NCBI RefSeq assembly: GCF_009363255.1
Contig: NZ_CP045318.1
Coordinates: 3,730,304 to 3,794,303, forward strand
DNA length: 64,000 nt
Origin: Roseivivax sp. THAF197b
Lineage (GTDB): Bacteria; Pseudomonadota; Alphaproteobacteria; Rhodobacterales; Rhodobacteraceae
Direction: 5' to 3'
The position numbers and the translations under genes are program-made. The notes beneath the pieces were generated by a model that was given only the letters and a program-made list of their open reading frames with translations, did not search any database and had not been told where the DNA came from. This document shows positions 44,318-53,481 of this stretch, in pieces; position 1 is the stretch's first letter; each line of letters starts with the position of its first letter.

Positions 44318-44973
44318 TGAGCTACGAGCTGACCCGCAACCGCGTCGAGACCTATTTCGACCGCACCGCGACCCGCACCTGGGAGGCGCTGACCTCGGAT
44401 GCGCCGGTCAGCCGGATCCGCGAGACGGTGCGCAAGGGACGTGACGAGATGCGCGCGCGGATGCTGGCGGCGCTGCCTGCGGATCTGCGCGGTGCGCGTC
44501 TGCTCGATGCGGGCTGTGGTGCGGGCCAGATGAGTGCGGAACTGGCCGCGCGCGGAGCCGAGGTCGTGGCCGTCGATATCTCGCCCGAACTTCTGAAAGT
44601 GGCCGCGCGGCGTCTGCCGGAGCACCTGCAGGGCCGGGTGACCTTCCGCGCGGGCGACATGCTCGACCCGGTGCACGGGACCTTCGATGCGATACTCGCA
44701 ATGGACAGCCTGATCTATTACGGGCCGCAGGATCTCGACAACGCGCTCAAAGGGCTGTCTGCCCGTGCGGAACAGACGATCTTCACGGTCGCCCCCCGGA
44801 CCACACCGCTGATGATGATGTGGTATGCGGGCAAGCTCTTCCCGCGCTCGGACCGCTCCCCGGTGATGGTGCCGCATGCGCCGAAGCGCCTGATCGCGCG
44901 CCATGGCGGGCGCGATCTGGGCCGCGTCTCCTCGGGCTTCTACATCTCCCATGCGATGGAGGTGCATCCGTGA
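44317..44973 (+). CDS. bchM: Magnesium-protoporphyrin O-methyltransferase
   Basis: Transfers methyl from SAM to the C13 propionate of Mg-protoporphyrin IX. 218 residues. N-terminal substrate part NRVETYFDRTATRTWEALT (about 6-24); SAM motif LLDAGCGAGQMSAELAARG (about 63-81); ILAMDSLIYYG (motif near residue 130). The C-terminal segment GRVSSGFYISHAMEVHP ends the protein. It overlaps bchL at the start and lhaA at the stop (GTGA). Confidence 0.96.
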
Positions 44974-46394
44974 GCCAACCGCGCCTCATCCACCTGACAA
45001 AGCGCTTCCTGCCCTTTGCGGACGCGGCCTCCACGGAGTTGCCGCTCTCGCAATTGCTGCGGTTGTCGCTGTTTCAGGTGTCGGTGGGCATGGCAACGGT
45101 GATGCTTCTGGGCACGCTCAACCGGGTAATGATCGTGGAGCTGTCGCTCGCGGCAACCATCGTGGCGGTGATGATCGCGCTGCCGGTTCTGATCGCGCCG
45201 TTCCGGGCGCTTCTGGGGTTCCGGTCGGACACGCACCGCTCTGCCATCGGGTGGAAGCGGGTGCCGTATCTGTGGTTCGGATCGCTCTGGCAGATGGGCG
45301 GGCTTGCGGTCATGCCGTTCGCGCTTCTCGTGCTGGGCGGAGACGTGATCCACGAAGTGCCCTTCGCGGGTGAGGTGCTGGCGGCTTTGGCGTTCCTGAT
45401 GACGGGTCTTGGCCTGCACATGACGCAAACGGCGGGCCTTGCATTGGCCTCGGACCGGGCGACGGACGAGACGCGCCCACGGGTCGTGGCGCTCCTCTAC
45501 GTGATGTTCCTCGTCGGGATGGGCGTGTCGGCGCTGATCATCGGCTGGCTTCTGAGCGATTACACTCCGCTTCGGCTCATTCGCGTGGTGCAGGGCGCCG
45601 CGGTCGCAGGCCTTGCGCTGAACCTCATTGCCTTGTGGAAGCAGGAGCAGGTGCGCCCCATGTCAGCCGCTGAACGCGCGGAGCCGCGGCCCAGCTTCGG
45701 CGATGCTTGGGCCGATTTCGCCAAGGGTGGCATTGCCGGACGCCTCCTGGTCGTCGTGTTCATCGGCACCATGGCGTTCAACATGCAGGACGTCCTGCTC
45801 GAGCCTTATGGCGGCGAGATCCTTGGCCTTTCCATTTCCTCGACCACGCTTTTGACCGCTATGTGGGCGGCGGGCGCGCTGATCGGCTTCGCCTTTGCCG
45901 GCCGGATGCTGGCGCGCGGCGGCAATCCCTACCGGATGGCCGCGTCGGGCGTGCTGGTGGGCGTGGCGGCCTTCTCGACCGTGATCTTTGCGGCACCGAT
46001 GGAGTCCAGCGCGCTGTTCTTTACGGGTGCCGGGCTGATCGGTCTCGGCGGTGGGTATTTCGCCGTCTCGACGCTGATGGCGGCGATGACCATGCCTGCC
46101 GCGGGCCTCGCGGGCCGGGGCCTTGCGCTTGGCGCCTGGGGTGCTGCGCAGGCAACAGCGGCGGGGCTGTCCACCGCCTTCGGCGGCGCTTTGCGCGACT
46201 GGGTGAACCTGCACGCCATGGCAGGGGATCTGGGCACGGCGCTGGCGACGAAAGCGACGGGCTACTCCGTCGTCTACCATATCGAAATCGGACTTCTGTT
46301 CCTGACGCTGGCGGTTCTCGGACCGCTGGTGACCCGGATGCGGAAGCCAACGGGGGGTCCGGCGAAGTTCGGCCTCGCCGACTTCCCGACCTGA
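44970..46394 (+). CDS. lhaA: LhaA, LH1 assembly protein of the BCD/PucC family
   Basis: Twelve-helix membrane protein required for LH1 assembly in Rhodobacter. 474 residues from GTG 44970, which overlaps the bchM stop. Family marks: LRLSLFQVSVGMATVMLLGT (about 34-53), RALLGFRSDTHRSAIGWKRV and QDVLLEPYGGEILGLSISST. Its gene position directly before puhA is the usual one. It is paralogous to the BCD-family protein at 31688-32968. The start is preceded by GGAGGTG. Confidence 0.94.
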   Translation: MSQPRLIHLTKRFLPFADAASTELPLSQLLRLSLFQVSVGMATVMLLGTLNRVMIVELSLAATIVAVMIALPVLIAPFRALLGFRSDTHRSAIGWKRVPYLWFGSLWQMGGLAVMPFALLVLGGDVIHEVPFAGEVLAALAFLMTGLGLHMTQTAGLALASDRATDETRPRVVALLYVMFLVGMGVSALIIGWLLSDYTPLRLIRVVQGAAVAGLALNLIALWKQEQVRPMSAAERAEPRPSFGDAWADFAKGGIAGRLLVVVFIGTMAFNMQDVLLEPYGGEILGLSISSTTLLTAMWAAGALIGFAFAGRMLARGGNPYRMAASGVLVGVAAFSTVIFAAPMESSALFFTGAGLIGLGGGYFAVSTLMAAMTMPAAGLAGRGLALGAWGAAQATAAGLSTAFGGALRDWVNLHAMAGDLGTALATKATGYSVVYHIEIGLLFLTLAVLGPLVTRMRKPTGGPAKFGLADFPT

Positions 46395-46420
46395 CGCAAC
46401 CATGATGGAGGACCCTAACA

Positions 46421-47194
46421 ATGGTTGAAGACTACATCTTCGGAAATCTGGACCTGGCGAGCATCTCGCTGTGGCTCTTCTTCATCTTCTTTGTCGGGCT
46501 GGTGATCTGGATCCAGCGCGAGAACCAGCGTGAGGGCTATCCGCTCGTCGATGACGATGGCAGCCAGGCGGATGCGGGATCGGTCTTCCCGAACCCCAAA
46601 GACAAGACGTTCCATCTGCCCCATGGGCGCGGCACCTATACCGTGCCCTCCCAGCAGCCGCCTGATCGCGACGATTATCACGCCAACATGGCGCGCGAAT
46701 TCGATAGCGGCGGCTTCCCCTGGGATCCGGTCGGCGATCCGCTGGCCAACGGGATCGGGCCCGCAGCCTGGGCCAATCGCCGGGACGAGCCGGAGCTCGA
46801 CGGCCATGGCAAGCCGAAGATCATCCCCATGGGGGGAGATGCCCATTTCAGCGTCGCGGCGGGCAATGATCCGCGCGGTCTGCCGGTGCAATCGGGCGAC
46901 ATGAAGGTCGTCGGCATGGTGTCGGACATGTGGGTCGATGAGCCGGAACAACTGGTCCGCTACCTCGAGATCGAGCTTGAAGGCGGTGCGGGCAAGCGTC
47001 TCGTCCCGCTGACGCTGGCACGGATCTGGGGCAACCGGGTCGATGTGAAAACGCTCTATGCCGAGCATTTCGCGGGCGTCCCGCAGATCAAGACACCGGG
47101 CCAGGTCACCAAGCTCGAAGAGGACAAGATCAGCGCCTATTACGGCGGTGGCGTCCTCTATGCAGACAAGGCCCGGCAGGAACCGCAGCTCTAA
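46421..47194 (+). CDS. puhA: Photosynthetic reaction centre H subunit
   Basis: Caps the LM core on the cytoplasmic side and shapes proton uptake to QB. 257 residues: short periplasmic N terminus (VEDYIFGNLDLASISLW), one membrane helix (about 12-33), then the soluble beta-rich domain. DYHANMAREFDSGG and FSVAAGNDPRGLPVQSGDMK are conserved. A strong TGGAGGA site precedes the ATG. puhB begins 33 bases after the stop. Confidence 0.97.
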   Translation: MVEDYIFGNLDLASISLWLFFIFFVGLVIWIQRENQREGYPLVDDDGSQADAGSVFPNPKDKTFHLPHGRGTYTVPSQQPPDRDDYHANMAREFDSGGFPWDPVGDPLANGIGPAAWANRRDEPELDGHGKPKIIPMGGDAHFSVAAGNDPRGLPVQSGDMKVVGMVSDMWVDEPEQLVRYLEIELEGGAGKRLVPLTLARIWGNRVDVKTLYAEHFAGVPQIKTPGQVTKLEEDKISAYYGGGVLYADKARQEPQL

Positions 47195-47227
47195 GCCAAA
47201 GCTGTTCGCCGCGTAGGAGGGAAAGCC

Positions 47228-47878
47228 ATGCACCACGATGATTTCGCAACCGAGCCCGTGCGCGGGCTGCCGGAAACCCCGCCAGAGGGGGAACGCATCC
47301 TCTGGCAGGGGCGGCCGCAGGCCTGGGCGCTCGCCCGAGAGGCGCTGAACCTCAAATGGGTCGCGGGATATTTCGTGGTGCTGGCGATCTGGCGGTTCAT
47401 CGCGGTGTCGGACCTGATGCCGCTCGGTCAGGCCATCGGTGCCGCATTGCCGATGCTGATCCTCGGGGCCGTCGCCTGCGCGCTTTTGTTCCTGATCGCC
47501 TACGTGCAGGCGCGGGCCACCGTCTACACGATCACCAATCGCCGCGCGGCGATGCGGATCGGTGCGGCGCTGACCATGACGCTGAACCTGCCTTACAGTC
47601 AGATCGCCGCGGCAGATCTTGCGCGACGCAAGGACGGGACCGGCACGATCTCGTTCCGGACGTTGGGCGAGACGCGGCTGTCCTACCTGGTGTGCTGGCC
47701 GCATGTGCGACCCTGGAAGATGAACCCGACGCAGCCTGCCCTGCGCTGCATCGCGGATGCGGATCGCATCGCGGCGATGCTGGGGGAGGCTGCGATGACG
47801 CGCATCTCCGATCCGCGCCTCGTGCGAAACGATGAAGCCCCCGCGACAGCGCCCGGCGCTGCCGTGGCCGCGGAATAG
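47228..47878 (+). CDS. puhB: PuhB, reaction centre assembly factor (PH-like domain)
   Basis: Membrane protein that helps H subunit and reaction centre assembly in Rhodobacter. 216 residues: N-terminal ERILWQGRPQAWALAREAL (about 22-40), two hydrophobic segments forming a hairpin (about 45-62 and 70-96), then a bacterial PH-type domain with YTITNRRAAMRIG (about 99-111) and the beta-rich remainder. A TAGGAGGGAAAG site lies before the ATG. Followed by puhC after nine bases. Confidence 0.93.
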   Translation: MHHDDFATEPVRGLPETPPEGERILWQGRPQAWALAREALNLKWVAGYFVVLAIWRFIAVSDLMPLGQAIGAALPMLILGAVACALLFLIAYVQARATVYTITNRRAAMRIGAALTMTLNLPYSQIAAADLARRKDGTGTISFRTLGETRLSYLVCWPHVRPWKMNPTQPALRCIADADRIAAMLGEAAMTRISDPRLVRNDEAPATAPGAAVAAE

Positions 47879-47887
47879 GAGGCGGAG

Positions 47888-48349
47888 ATGAGTTCGCGAA
47901 CCCAACCCCGCCTGCGTCACGATGCGCCTGACATGGTGCCCGTGGCACTGGTGCGGGCGATGACGGCGCTTGTCCTCGTGATCCTCGCGCTGACGAGCTT
48001 CTGGGTCTGGACCGACCGTCCGCTGGAGGCATTGCCGCCCGAAAGCCCGGTCGCCGAGGAACGCACGATCTTCCTGTCGGGAGAGCTGTCCGGTGCAGCT
48101 CGCGTGCTGGACCAGAATGGCACCGTGATCGTCGATTTCGGACCCGAGGAAGGTGGGTTCATCGCCGGTGTGGCACGGGTGCTTGAGCGGGAACGGACCA
48201 ATGCCCGCCAACCGCTCGACGGGCCGATCCGGCTTGTCGCCTACGAAAACGGCCGGATGGGGATCTTCGATCCGTCAACCGGATGGCGCGCTGACCTCAT
48301 GGGGTTTGGCGCAGATAACGCAGCGGCCTTCGCCAGGCTGCTGCGCTAA
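47888..48349 (+). CDS. puhC: PuhC, photosynthetic complex assembly protein
   Basis: Single-span membrane protein with a periplasmic domain, needed for normal reaction centre and LH1 organisation in Rhodobacter capsulatus. 153 residues: a cytoplasmic N-terminal tail (about 1-20), one membrane helix (about 21-42), then a beta-rich domain with LSGELSGAARVLDQNGTVI and GGFIAGVARVLERERT. The AGGAGGCGGAG site precedes the ATG. Position between puhB and bciE is as in related clusters. Confidence 0.9.
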   Translation: MSSRTQPRLRHDAPDMVPVALVRAMTALVLVILALTSFWVWTDRPLEALPPESPVAEERTIFLSGELSGAARVLDQNGTVIVDFGPEEGGFIAGVARVLERERTNARQPLDGPIRLVAYENGRMGIFDPSTGWRADLMGFGADNAAAFARLLR

Positions 48350-48372
48350 AACCTCAAAAGGGAACCGAGACC

Positions 48373-48669
48373 ATGGGAATACTGACACGCGAGATCGAGA
48401 GGGCGCCCTGCACCGTCGAGATCTCTCATAAGTTCGAAAGCCTGCACGCGCATGTGCGCTTCAACAACGGCGCCGTGATCTACCCGGGCGACGAAGTGAC
48501 CGTCCAGGGGCCCGAGATCATGGCCCCCTTCGGTGAGGTCGTATCCGAGGACCGCGAAGCGATCATCGTCCGCGCTTCCAAGCTCGAACAGCTCTGGACC
48601 CGCATGACGGGCGATATCGAAGTGATGGAATTGTGCGAATTTTCCTTCTCCGGGGAGGCACGGCTATGA
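48373..48669 (+). CDS. bciE: BciE-like small auxiliary protein of the aerobic cyclase
   Basis: 98-residue soluble protein with no membrane segment and few charged runs (TREIERAPCTVEISHKFE, then FNNGAVIYPGDEVTVQGP). Its stop overlaps the acsF start (ATGA), which ties it to AcsF. In Rhodobacter sphaeroides a small protein, BciE, is required for the AcsF-type Mg-protoporphyrin monomethyl ester cyclase, and I recall its gene next to acsF. Size and position fit, but no catalytic motif can confirm it. Alternative: an unrelated conserved puh-operon protein. Confidence 0.65.
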   Translation: MGILTREIERAPCTVEISHKFESLHAHVRFNNGAVIYPGDEVTVQGPEIMAPFGEVVSEDREAIIVRASKLEQLWTRMTGDIEVMELCEFSFSGEARL

Positions 48670-49817
48670 ACGTTCAGAACACATCCGATCTGCGCAGCGC
48701 CAAGGCGACGCATACCGCCGACATCACCAATGTCGATGAAAGCCTGGCCCTTCAGCAGGAGCAGGCCAAGTACGATGACGATTTCGCCACCAACACGGCG
48801 ATGGCCAACACGCTGCTGACGCCGCGGTTCTACACCACCGATTTCGACGAGCTCGATGCCATCGACGTCTCCTCGGTGCGCGAGGATTGGGACAAGCTGA
48901 TCGCCCAGATGGTGAGCGACCCGAACAAGGGCCATTTCAAGAAGAACGAAGACTGGGACCATGTCGATTGGGAGAACATGGAGCCCGAGCTCAAGAAGGA
49001 ATTCATCGATTTCCTGATCTCTTCCTGCACGGCGGAATTCTCGGGCTGCGTGCTCTACAAGGAGATGAAGCGGCGCGGAAACAACGACGATATCGTGCAA
49101 CTCTTCCAGCTCATGGCGCGGGACGAGGCGCGGCATGCCGGCTTCATCAACGACGCGCTGCGCGAGGCGGGTCTGCGGGTGAACCTGGGCTTTTTGACCC
49201 AGTCGAAGAAGTACACCTACTTTCGCCCGAAGTTCATCTACTACGCGACGTATCTGTCCGAGAAGATCGGCTATGCGCGCTACATCACGATCTTCCGCCA
49301 TCTCGAGGCGAACCCCGAGCACCGCTTCCACCCGATCTTCAAATGGTTCGAGGAATGGTGCAACGACGAGTTCAGCCATGGCGAGGCCTTCGCGCTTCTG
49401 ATGAAGACCGATCCCAAGCTGACCTCGGGCAAGAACGTGCTGTGGATCAAGTTCTTCCTGACGGCGGTCTACGCGACGATGTATGTGCGCGACCATCAGC
49501 GTCCCGCCTTCCACGCGGCGCTGGGCGTCGATCCCGACTGGTACGCGCATGAGGTCTTCACCAAGACCTCGAAGCTGACGCAGCAGATCTTCCCGATCAC
49601 CCTCGATATCGAGCATCCGCGCTGGCAGCCGACGCTTGAGCGTCTGCAGCGGGCGAATGTCGCGATTGCGGAGGGCAAGGAGCAGGGCGGCATCGGCGGT
49701 CGGCTCAAGTCCTGGGCGAATTCGGCCAAGGCTGCGATGTGCTTCGTGCAGCTTTACACGATCCCCGCGCACAAGCACCGGGTGCCCGAGAGCACACGTC
49801 TGGAGCCGGTCTATTGA
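48666..49817 (+). CDS. acsF: Aerobic Mg-protoporphyrin IX monomethyl ester oxidative cyclase AcsF
   Basis: Di-iron oxygenase that forms the isocyclic ring E using O2. 383 residues; the di-iron ligands are in FSGCVLYKEMKRR, DEARHAGF (EXXH near 155) and NDEFSHGEAF (EXXH near 235). Start at ATG 48666, coupled to bciE. No anaerobic cyclase gene (bchE) is seen in the window, so pigment synthesis encoded here depends on oxygen at this step. Confidence 0.96.
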   Translation: MNVQNTSDLRSAKATHTADITNVDESLALQQEQAKYDDDFATNTAMANTLLTPRFYTTDFDELDAIDVSSVREDWDKLIAQMVSDPNKGHFKKNEDWDHVDWENMEPELKKEFIDFLISSCTAEFSGCVLYKEMKRRGNNDDIVQLFQLMARDEARHAGFINDALREAGLRVNLGFLTQSKKYTYFRPKFIYYATYLSEKIGYARYITIFRHLEANPEHRFHPIFKWFEEWCNDEFSHGEAFALLMKTDPKLTSGKNVLWIKFFLTAVYATMYVRDHQRPAFHAALGVDPDWYAHEVFTKTSKLTQQIFPITLDIEHPRWQPTLERLQRANVAIAEGKEQGGIGGRLKSWANSAKAAMCFVQLYTIPAHKHRVPESTRLEPVY

Positions 49818-49929
49818 TCCTTGCGCCGCATCACTCACGCCTTCGGGTGCCCGGTTACTGTTCTTGCCTTGGCAATGACAGGGCGGCGGTGATGTGGTGC
49901 GTGCGCTTTGCCGCGCGGGGGACGTGTCC

Positions 49930-50733
49930 ATGCTGACCGATCCCTGGATCGCGGCGCTTCTGGCGCTCTTCGCCTGGTGGTTCTCCACCGGGCTGATCCT
50001 GTTGGTCGTCCGTTCTGCGGATCGTGGCAACCGCTCGCTTGCGGTGACGCTTCTGGCGCTTCCGGTCCTGGCATTGGGGGCCTGGGGGCTCTGGACCTCG
50101 CAGACGCGTCTCGACGCGGGCGGCGTCTACCTCGCCTTCCTGTCGGCGCTCGCCATCTGGGGTTGGATCGAACTGGCCTTCCTCGCCGGTGTCGTCACCG
50201 GACCGAACACGCATATCTGCCCCAGTACGTCCCCGGGATGGGAGCGGTTCCTGCGCGCATGGGGCACGATTGCCTACCATGAGATCGTGCTCGTGTTCTC
50301 GCTGATCGCGATGTGGCTGGCACTGCACGGGGCCGCAAACATGTTCGGGGTCTGGACCTTCGCGGTCCTGTTCTTCGCGCGCGTCTCCGCCAAGCTGAAC
50401 CTTTTTCTGGGTGTGCCCAAGATCAACACCGAGTTCCTGCCCTCGGCTCTGTCGCACCTGCCCAGCCATTTCCGGATCGCGCCGATGAACGCGCTCTTTC
50501 CGGTTTCGATCACCGCGCTCAGCTTTGCCACCGCTTGCTGGCTAGAGCGTATCTATTCCGCCGCCTCGCCCGCCGAGACGGCCGGATTCGCGCTTCTGTC
50601 CGCGCTGACCGCCCTCGCTCTCCTGGAGCATTGGTTCATGGTCCTGCCGCTACCCGATGAGAAGCTTTGGCGCTGGATGTTGCCCGCGCCCAAACAAAAC
50701 CAAAAGACCCGGGAGGACGCCCATGGACTTTGA
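49930..50733 (+). CDS. puhE: PuhE, putative photosynthetic complex assembly protein (DUF3623)
   Basis: Polytopic membrane protein of 267 residues with six to seven hydrophobic segments. In Rhodobacter capsulatus puhE affects bacteriochlorophyll production and complex formation. Conserved segment: [20 protein letters not shown] (about 132-151), followed by [18 protein letters not shown] choose the ATG at 49930; a GTG at 49894 would add 12 residues lacking hydrophobic character. The end overlaps hemA by 11 bases. The 112 bases between acsF and puhE show no further gene. Confidence 0.88.
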   Translation: MLTDPWIAALLALFAWWFSTGLILLVVRSADRGNRSLAVTLLALPVLALGAWGLWTSQTRLDAGGVYLAFLSALAIWGWIELAFLAGVVTGPNTHICPSTSPGWERFLRAWGTIAYHEIVLVFSLIAMWLALHGAANMFGVWTFAVLFFARVSAKLNLFLGVPKINTEFLPSALSHLPSHFRIAPMNALFPVSITALSFATACWLERIYSAASPAETAGFALLSALTALALLEHWFMVLPLPDEKLWRWMLPAPKQNQKTREDAHGL

Positions 50734-51937
50734 CGCCCTTTTCAACGCCGAACTCGACACTCTGCGCGAGGATGGAAATTACAGAATCTTCGCCGAGCTG
50801 GAGCGCAAATGCGGCGCCTTCCCGAAGGCCAGAAGCCATGACGATGACGCGCCTGATGAGGTGACGGTCTGGTGCTCCAACGACTATCTAGGCATGGGTC
50901 AGCACCCCGACGTGATCGCCTCCATGCAGAACGCCGTGGCCAAGCATGGCTGCGGGGCAGGGGGCACGCGCAACATCTCGGGCAACACCCACCAGCATGC
51001 ACTTCTGGAAGCCGAGCTCGCGGATCTGCATGGCAAGGAAGCGGCGCTGCTCTTCACCAGCGGATACGTCTCCAACTGGGCGGCGCTGTCGACATTGGGG
51101 GCGATGCTGCCCGACGCGGTGATCCTGTCGGACGAGAAGAACCACGCCTCAATGATCGAGGGTATCCGTCATTCGCGGGCCAAGAAGGTCATCTGGAAGC
51201 ACAACGATCCCGAGGATCTGGACCGCAAGCTTTCGGCGCTGCCCTCGAACGCGACCAAGATCGTGGCCTTCGAGTCGGTCTATTCCATGGATGGCGATAT
51301 CAGCCCGATGGAGGCGATCCTCGATGTCGCTGAAAAGCATGGTGCTATGACCTATCTCGACGAGGTGCACGCGGTGGGCATGTACGGCCCGCGCGGTGGC
51401 GGCCTCTCCGAGGAACTGGGCCTGCGGGACCGGATCACCCTGATCGAAGGCACGCTCGGCAAGGCGTATGGCGTGGTCGGCGGCTACATTACCGGCTCGA
51501 CCGCCTTGTGTGATTTCATCCGCTCCTTCGCCTCAGGCTTCATCTTCACGACGGCGCTGCCGCCTGCGGTCGCAGCCGCCGCGCGCACCTCGATCGCGCA
51601 TCTGAAGGAAAGCTGCGAGGAGCGCGACCGCCAGAAGGCCCAGGTCGCCAAACTGCGCATGCGGCTCGACGCGCTGGGCATCCCGCATCTCGACAATCCG
51701 AGCCATATCATCCCGGTGATGATCAAGGATCCGGTGAAGTGCCGTCAGCTGGCGGATATCCTGATGCAGGATTTCGGGATCTACGTGCAGCCGATCAACT
51801 ATCCCACGGTGCCCAAGGGGACGGAGCGGTTGCGGTTCACGCCCGGTCCACTCCATTCCGACGCGGATATCGAACATCTCGTGCAGGCCCTTGCAACGCT
51901 CTGGAAACGTTGCGCGATCGCCCACGCAGTCGCGTGA
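50723..51937 (+). CDS. hemA: 5-aminolevulinate synthase
   Basis: PLP enzyme joining glycine and succinyl-CoA, first step of alphaproteobacterial tetrapyrrole synthesis. 404 residues. [17 protein letters not shown] (about 51-67), [34 protein letters not shown] and [13 protein letters not shown] (PLP Lys about 248) are all present. The start at ATG 50723 follows GGGAGGAC and overlaps puhE. Placement at the end of the puh operon ties precursor supply to photosystem synthesis. Confidence 0.97.
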   Translation: MDFDALFNAELDTLREDGNYRIFAELERKCGAFPKARSHDDDAPDEVTVWCSNDYLGMGQHPDVIASMQNAVAKHGCGAGGTRNISGNTHQHALLEAELADLHGKEAALLFTSGYVSNWAALSTLGAMLPDAVILSDEKNHASMIEGIRHSRAKKVIWKHNDPEDLDRKLSALPSNATKIVAFESVYSMDGDISPMEAILDVAEKHGAMTYLDEVHAVGMYGPRGGGLSEELGLRDRITLIEGTLGKAYGVVGGYITGSTALCDFIRSFASGFIFTTALPPAVAAAARTSIAHLKESCEERDRQKAQVAKLRMRLDALGIPHLDNPSHIIPVMIKDPVKCRQLADILMQDFGIYVQPINYPTVPKGTERLRFTPGPLHSDADIEHLVQALATLWKRCAIAHAVA

Positions 51938-52014
51938 TCGTGTGAGATCACCCCGTGCAATAGAGGGCGCGGCATCATAGATGACATTCAGACTCGTTTT
52001 GAATTGTGATCATT

Positions 52015-52410
52015 ATGCTGCGTCCCTTTTTGATTTGCCTCTTTTCCCTCGCTCATCCCGCCCTCGCACAAGAGGGGGCGCGGCTCTTCGAACGCTGCGC
52101 CGCCTGCCACTCCGTCGTCTCTCCGAGCGGTGAGACGCTCGTTGCCGGGGGTCGGATCGGCCCCAATCTCTACGGGATCGCGGGCAGCCCTGCCGCGTCG
52201 GAGCCGGGCTTCAACTATTCGCAATCCATGCGCGTGGCCCGACAGCAAGGTCTGGTCTGGTCGCAGGATGCGTTCACCGCGTATCTGCGCAATCCGACCG
52301 AATATCTCAAAGCCTATCTCGACGATCCTTCTGCCCGTGCGCGCATGGCTTTCCGGCTCGAGACGGGTGGGGACGACGTCTACAGGTACCTGCAGAACTT
52401 CGCTCGCTAA
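52015..52410 (+). CDS. Small class I cytochrome c (periplasmic)
   Basis: 131 residues from ATG 52015 (GTG at 52006 would add three). An N-terminal signal peptide (residues 1-18, cut after ALA) is followed by one haem site CAACH (28-32) after RLFERC. GRIGPNLYGIAG and YSQSMRVARQQGLVWS are usual in cytochrome c2/c550-like proteins. A Met in ARARMAFRL (about 114) is the likely sixth ligand. Lying after hemA, it could be the soluble electron carrier to PufC. The haem segment ERCAACHSVV differs from the longer c2 of Rhodobacter. Confidence 0.85.
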   Translation: MLRPFLICLFSLAHPALAQEGARLFERCAACHSVVSPSGETLVAGGRIGPNLYGIAGSPAASEPGFNYSQSMRVARQQGLVWSQDAFTAYLRNPTEYLKAYLDDPSARARMAFRLETGGDDVYRYLQNFAR

Positions 52411-52526
52411 GCGGCGCGTTTGACGAAAATCCTCAGAAAACCCGGCGCATCTTGCTCAGAGACGTTCAGATTTCGGTAAGACCTCGCTCCTAAACCTGAT
52501 CCCGGTTGAAAAAAGGAGTGGGTGAG

Positions 52527-53360
52527 ATGTCGAATGGCATGTCCGGCAGTAATGCTGCGCCGATCATTATCAAGCGCAAGAAAATCGTCAAAGGCGGCGG
52601 GCACCATGGCGGGGCCTGGAAAGTCGCTTACGCCGATTTCGTGACGGCCATGATGGCCTTCTTCATGCTCATGTGGCTCTTGAACGCCACGACCGAGAAG
52701 CAGCGCAAGGGGCTTGCCGATTATTTCGCGCCGACGGTTTCGATCAGCAAGATCTCCGGTGGCGGCTCTGGCTCCATGCAGGGCAATTCGGTCTTTGCGG
52801 AGGATACGCTGCCGCAGAACGGCACCGGCGCGTCGAGCTTTCAGCCCGTGGTTCAGAGTGCCAACCGCGAGGACACCGAAAGCGATGGCGTCCAGAGCAA
52901 GATGGATGCCGAATTCGCGGATATCGAGCAGATCTTCCGGGAGCGGGTGGTGGAAAGCGCCAGTGGAAACGCGCTGATGGCGCATATTGCCACCCGCATT
53001 ACCGAGGAAGGGCTGGTCATCACCATGTCCGATCTCCCGGATGCGCCGCTCTTTACCGGCGAGGCCGAGATGACGCCTGTCCTCGACGAGTTGCTTTGGC
53101 TGGTCTCCGAAATGGCGCGCCTCGTGGAGAACGAGATTGCCATCGGCACGCATGTGCGCCGCTTTCCGCTGGTCCTCGAGGAAGATCCGGCATGGCGGCT
53201 GAGCCGTGCGCGCGCCGCGGTCGTGCTCGACCGGCTGATCGATGCCGATCTGCCCGACCGGCAGATCCGGCGAGTTACGGCCCATGGCGACCGCGATGCC
53301 GACAAGCGGGGCGAGACCCTTGCGCGCAACAACCGCGTGGAGCTTGTCTTCCTGCGCTAG
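52527..53360 (+). CDS. motB: Flagellar motor stator protein MotB
   Basis: Stator subunit that anchors MotA to peptidoglycan. 277 residues from the ATG at 52527 (AAAGGAG upstream). A basic N terminus (IIIKRKKIVKGGG) precedes VAYADFVTAMMAFFMLMWLL with the proton-binding Asp37. A linker follows, then an OmpA-like peptidoglycan domain ending RVTAHGDRDADKRGETLARN. No motA is nearby. It is followed by flgE, as in Rhodobacterales flagellar clusters. The gene itself looks intact. Confidence 0.88.
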   Translation: MSNGMSGSNAAPIIIKRKKIVKGGGHHGGAWKVAYADFVTAMMAFFMLMWLLNATTEKQRKGLADYFAPTVSISKISGGGSGSMQGNSVFAEDTLPQNGTGASSFQPVVQSANREDTESDGVQSKMDAEFADIEQIFRERVVESASGNALMAHIATRITEEGLVITMSDLPDAPLFTGEAEMTPVLDELLWLVSEMARLVENEIAIGTHVRRFPLVLEEDPAWRLSRARAAVVLDRLIDADLPDRQIRRVTAHGDRDADKRGETLARNNRVELVFLR

Positions 53361-53481
53361 GCCTCTCCCCGCGGACGTCTGTGGAAGGCGAAAAAGGATA
53401 GAAAGGATTTTAGCCGTTAGTCAGACCTTAAAGGTCCGCACGGTACGAAGGCCAGGACGCGACAGAGCAGAAAGGCCAGTC

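Noticed and set aside
46415..48211. 598-residue open frame antisense to puhA, puhB and puhC
   Set aside because: It covers three well recognised genes on the other strand and shows no domain.
48480..50030. 516-residue open frame antisense to bciE and acsF
   Set aside because: AcsF is unambiguous on the plus strand; the antisense product is low-complexity without motifs.
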